The notes beneath the pieces were generated by a model. That model had not been told where the DNA came from. It saw nothing but the letters and a program-made list of their open reading frames with translations, and made no database searches. A program made the translations under genes and the position numbers. Of a stretch of DNA of 7,514 nt, positions 5,534-7,514 are shown piece after piece (the first letter of the stretch is position 1; each line of letters begins with the position of its first letter). Source of the stretch: Actinomycetota bacterium (GTDB taxonomy: Bacteria > Actinomycetota > Thermoleophilia > Gaiellales > Gaiellaceae); NCBI GenBank assembly GCA_013695295.1, contig JACDAS010000134.1:1-7514 (forward strand), in the 5' to 3' direction.

Positions 5534-6387
5534 ACGAGCTCCGAAGGGACGGGCGCTCGGGGCGATGGGTCGCGATCGCCCCGGAACGCGCACGGCGGCC
5601 TGGCGCACGGCGACCGGCCTTCGACCCTCCCTCCCCGGAGGAGCTCGAGTCGTGCCCGTTCTGCGAGGGGCGCGAGGATCGCACCCCCCCGGAGACGCTT
5701 CGGCTGCCGCCGGGACCGAGGGACTCGCCGGGCTGGGGCGTCCGCGTCGTCCCCAACCTCTTCCCGGCACTCGAGCGGCAGGAGGTCGTGGTGCATGTGC
5801 CCCGGCACGCCCGGTCGCTCGTGGAGCTCTCCGACGACGAGCTCAGGCTCGTCGTCTCAGCCTGGCGTGCGCGCCGGGCCGCGCTTCCGGATGGCTACCT
5901 CTACGTGTTCGTGAACGAGGGCGCGGGAGCCGGCGCGTCACTGCAGCATTCGCACTCGCAGCTCGCCTGGCTGCCGGCGCCGCCTCCCGGCGTCGTGGCG
6001 GCGGGCCGCGAGCAAGCCGCGGCCGGGCGGTCGAGGCGAGACCTCCTCGTCGCCTCAGAGACGGGGATCGAGCTGGCCTGCCCGCCAACGGGCTGGGCTC
6101 CCTACCAGCTGGTCTCAGCGCCGGACACCGCCTCCGGAGGCGGCGCATTCGCAGCCGGCGCCCCCCTCGAATCCGCGTTCAGACTCGCCGTCAGGGGCCT
6201 GCGCCTCGTCCACTCGGTGGTCGGGGCCTGCGCAGCGAACATCTGGCTGCACGACGGCCCTCACTGGCGCCTAGAGCTCGTGCCGCGGCTCGGAGTCCTC
6301 GCGGGCCTCGAGCTCGGCGCCGGCGTCTACGTCAACCCCGTGGCACCCGAGGAGGCCGCCCGGGCGCTGCGGTGCGCGGGCGCGTAG
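5530..6387 (+). CDS. galT: GalT-like galactose-1-phosphate uridylyltransferase (HIT superfamily), CTG start
   Basis: A nucleotidyltransferase of the GalT branch, which moves UMP between UDP-glucose and galactose-1-phosphate through a His-nucleotide intermediate. The 285-residue product opens with LNELRRDGRSGRWVAIAPER, a standard GalT N-terminus. It shows CPFC (Cys42, Cys45) and His93, and HSHSQ (140-144) with His142 matching the catalytic His. Cys42, Cys45, His93 and His140 match the structural zinc site of E. coli GalT. In the C-terminal half, His241 and His245 are kept, but the HWH motif is HWR (Arg247), so the second metal site is probably lost. It is shorter than the usual roughly 330-350 residues. 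No ATG, GTG or TTG fits the N-terminus: the frame offers only CTG at 5530, overlapping the slipin TGA, with AAGAG 6 bases upstream. It could instead use another hexose-1-phosphate or nucleotide, as in the related ADP-glucose phosphorylases. Its end overlaps the convergent phosphorylase gene by 61 bases. Confidence 0.8.
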   Translation: MNELRRDGRSGRWVAIAPERARRPGARRPAFDPPSPEELESCPFCEGREDRTPPETLRLPPGPRDSPGWGVRVVPNLFPALERQEVVVHVPRHARSLVELSDDELRLVVSAWRARRAALPDGYLYVFVNEGAGAGASLQHSHSQLAWLPAPPPGVVAAGREQAAAGRSRRDLLVASETGIELACPPTGWAPYQLVSAPDTASGGGAFAAGAPLESAFRLAVRGLRLVHSVVGACAANIWLHDGPHWRLELVPRLGVLAGLELGAGVYVNPVAPEEAARALRCAGA

Positions 6388-7514
6388 TAGCGCTCGGCGT
6401 ACTCGCACACCATCCGCTTGGCGTCGAAGACGGCGCCGACCTGGGCGATCGAGGCCTTCATCATCCGGACCCAGCCGGGGCGGTCGCCGTAGTAGAGCGG
6501 GACGACCGCTTCCTCGAGAAGGTGGTAGAGCGACTCGGCAGCCTGCGTGTCGTCACCCCGATCCTCCTCGCCGCCGATCGCCCAGCCGATCTCGGGCGAG
6601 TACGCCTCGGCCCACCAGCCGTCGAGCACCGAGAGGTTCAGCACGCCGTTCAGCGCGGCCTTCATCCCACTCGTCCCCGACGCCTCGAGCGGCCGCCGGG
6701 GGGTGTTCAGCCAGACGTCGCAGCCCTGCACGAGCTCCCGCGCGATCGTCATGTCGTAGTCCTCGATGAATTCGACGCGCGGGCTGGCGGCCCTGGCGTA
6801 GCCGACCACGGCCTGCATGACGTCCTTCCCCGCCTCGTCGGCGGGATGGGCCTTGCCTGCGAGGAGTACTTGGACGGGACGCGCGGGATCGCCCGCGAGC
6901 CGCGCGAGGCGCTCCGGCTGGGAGAAGAGCAGGCCGGCTCGCTTGTACGTCGCGAACCTGCGGGCGAAACCGATCGTCAGCGCCTCCGGATCGAGTCCGG
7001 GGACGCGGGCGGCGAGCGTCCGCTTGGCGCTCAGATGCGACTCCCAGAGCACCTCGTCCGGCACCCCGGCCGCCCGTTCCCACGCCTGCTCGCCGGGATC
7101 GGCCCCCGGGCGCACCCCCGCCTCGTGGAGGAGCGCCGCCAGCGAAGCGGCGAGCCACGTCCTCGCGTGCACGCCGTTCGTCACGTGGCCGATCGGCACC
7201 TCGGCGACCGGCACTCCCGGCCACAGGGGTGCCCACATCGCCCGCGCCACCCCACCGTGGACACGGGAGACCCCGTTCGCGGCGGCGGTCGTCCGCAGAG
7301 CCAGCGGGGTCATCCCGAACGGGCCGCCGGCCTCGTCCGCGCGCCCGAGCGCAAGCAGCTCCTCCCAGGAGATCCCGGCGGCTGCGGCGAGCGCCGCGAC
7401 GTAACGCCACACGAGCTCGTGGTCGAACACGTCGTTGCCGGCGGGGACGGGGGTGTGGGTCGTGAAGAGCGTCGTCGCGCGCACGAAGGCGAGCGCCTCT
7501 CCGGGCCGGGCCCC
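6327..7514 (-). CDS. glgP: Alpha-glucan (glycogen/starch) phosphorylase, 5' end cut by window edge
   Basis: A GT35 phosphorylase that releases glucose-1-phosphate from alpha-1,4-glucans using pyridoxal phosphate. The visible 395 residues are the C-terminal part, open to the right edge, so the start lies outside. They show TTHTPVPAGND, IGHVTNGVHARTW, FARRFATYKRA, DYDMTIARELVQGCDVWLN and the cofactor block EASGTSGMKAALNG. The Lys codon at 6662-6660 matches the residue that forms the Schiff base with PLP. The sequence resembles the short, probably unregulated alpha-glucan phosphorylases of actinobacteria and thermophiles rather than the E. coli MalP/GlgP type (inference). The conserved core ends at about YAERYYAPA; the final 15 or so residues are a low-complexity tail encoded opposite the end of the GalT-like gene. 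It makes hexose-1-phosphate beside an enzyme that uses hexose-1-phosphates, though the two genes converge and are not an operon. Confidence 0.95.
   Translation of the reverse strand, partial: GARPGEALAFVRATTLFTTHTPVPAGNDVFDHELVWRYVAALAAAAGISWEELLALGRADEAGGPFGMTPLALRTTAAANGVSRVHGGVARAMWAPLWPGVPVAEVPIGHVTNGVHARTWLAASLAALLHEAGVRPGADPGEQAWERAAGVPDEVLWESHLSAKRTLAARVPGLDPEALTIGFARRFATYKRAGLLFSQPERLARLAGDPARPVQVLLAGKAHPADEAGKDVMQAVVGYARAASPRVEFIEDYDMTIARELVQGCDVWLNTPRRPLEASGTSGMKAALNGVLNLSVLDGWWAEAYSPEIGWAIGGEEDRGDDTQAAESLYHLLEEAVVPLYYGDRPGWVRMMKASIAQVGAVFDAKRMVCEYAERYYAPAHRSARAASSGATGLT

Noticed and set aside
5684..5690. Run of seven C bases in the GalT-like gene, a possible frameshift or phase-variable site
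   Set aside because: GalT-type sequence continues in one frame on both sides (CPFCEGRED before, TPPETLRL after), so no shift is needed, and a C run is unremarkable at this GC content.
4757..5770. Minus-strand open frame opposite the slipin and galT start
   Set aside because: Same kind of shadow; it crosses two real genes and shows no domain.

Overview
This is a GC-rich, densely packed stretch of an ordinary bacterial chromosome. I read eight protein-coding genes: six complete, and two cut by the window edges. I found no tRNA, rRNA, CRISPR array, insertion sequence or phage gene. The very high GC content, GTG starts, short or absent intergenic gaps and gene families suggest an actinobacterial lineage. 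My best guess is a Thermoleophilia/Gaiellales-like member of the Actinomycetota, because it combines a FabZ-type dehydratase with a secreted PGRP amidase carrying SPNGDG-type Ig domains. That placement is inference; no marker gene here proves it.

Layout. On the left, fabZ and fabH form a minus-strand fatty-acid operon with a 4-base stop/start overlap; fabH runs off the left edge. A 60-base divergent region separates them from birA (plus strand), a biotin protein ligase lacking both the N-terminal DNA-binding domain and the usual small C-terminal domain. birA converges on, and overlaps by 20 bases, a minus-strand gene for a secreted zinc amidase of the peptidoglycan-recognition family with Ig-like/FlgD-type modules at its C-terminus. 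A 62-base divergent region then leads to a plus-strand operon: nfeD (membrane serine protease), slipin (stomatin-like SPFH protein) and a GalT-like nucleotidyltransferase. The last appears to start at a CTG overlapping the slipin stop. It converges on, and overlaps by 61 bases, the 3' end of a minus-strand alpha-glucan phosphorylase gene that runs off the right edge.

How the genes fit together. FabZ, FabH and BirA all serve fatty-acid synthesis, BirA by biotinylating the carboxylase that makes malonyl-CoA. NfeD and slipin are a known protease/substrate-type pair of membrane-microdomain proteins; the protease dyad and the hydrophobic C-terminal slipin segment are both present. The GalT-like enzyme and the glucan phosphorylase both handle hexose-1-phosphates, so their adjacency may be metabolically meaningful.

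I did not find a clearly new system. The points most worth a second look are the truncated BirA, the CTG start and altered second metal site of the GalT-like protein, the modular amidase, the possibly leaderless starts of fabZ and nfeD, and the convergent gene overlaps.
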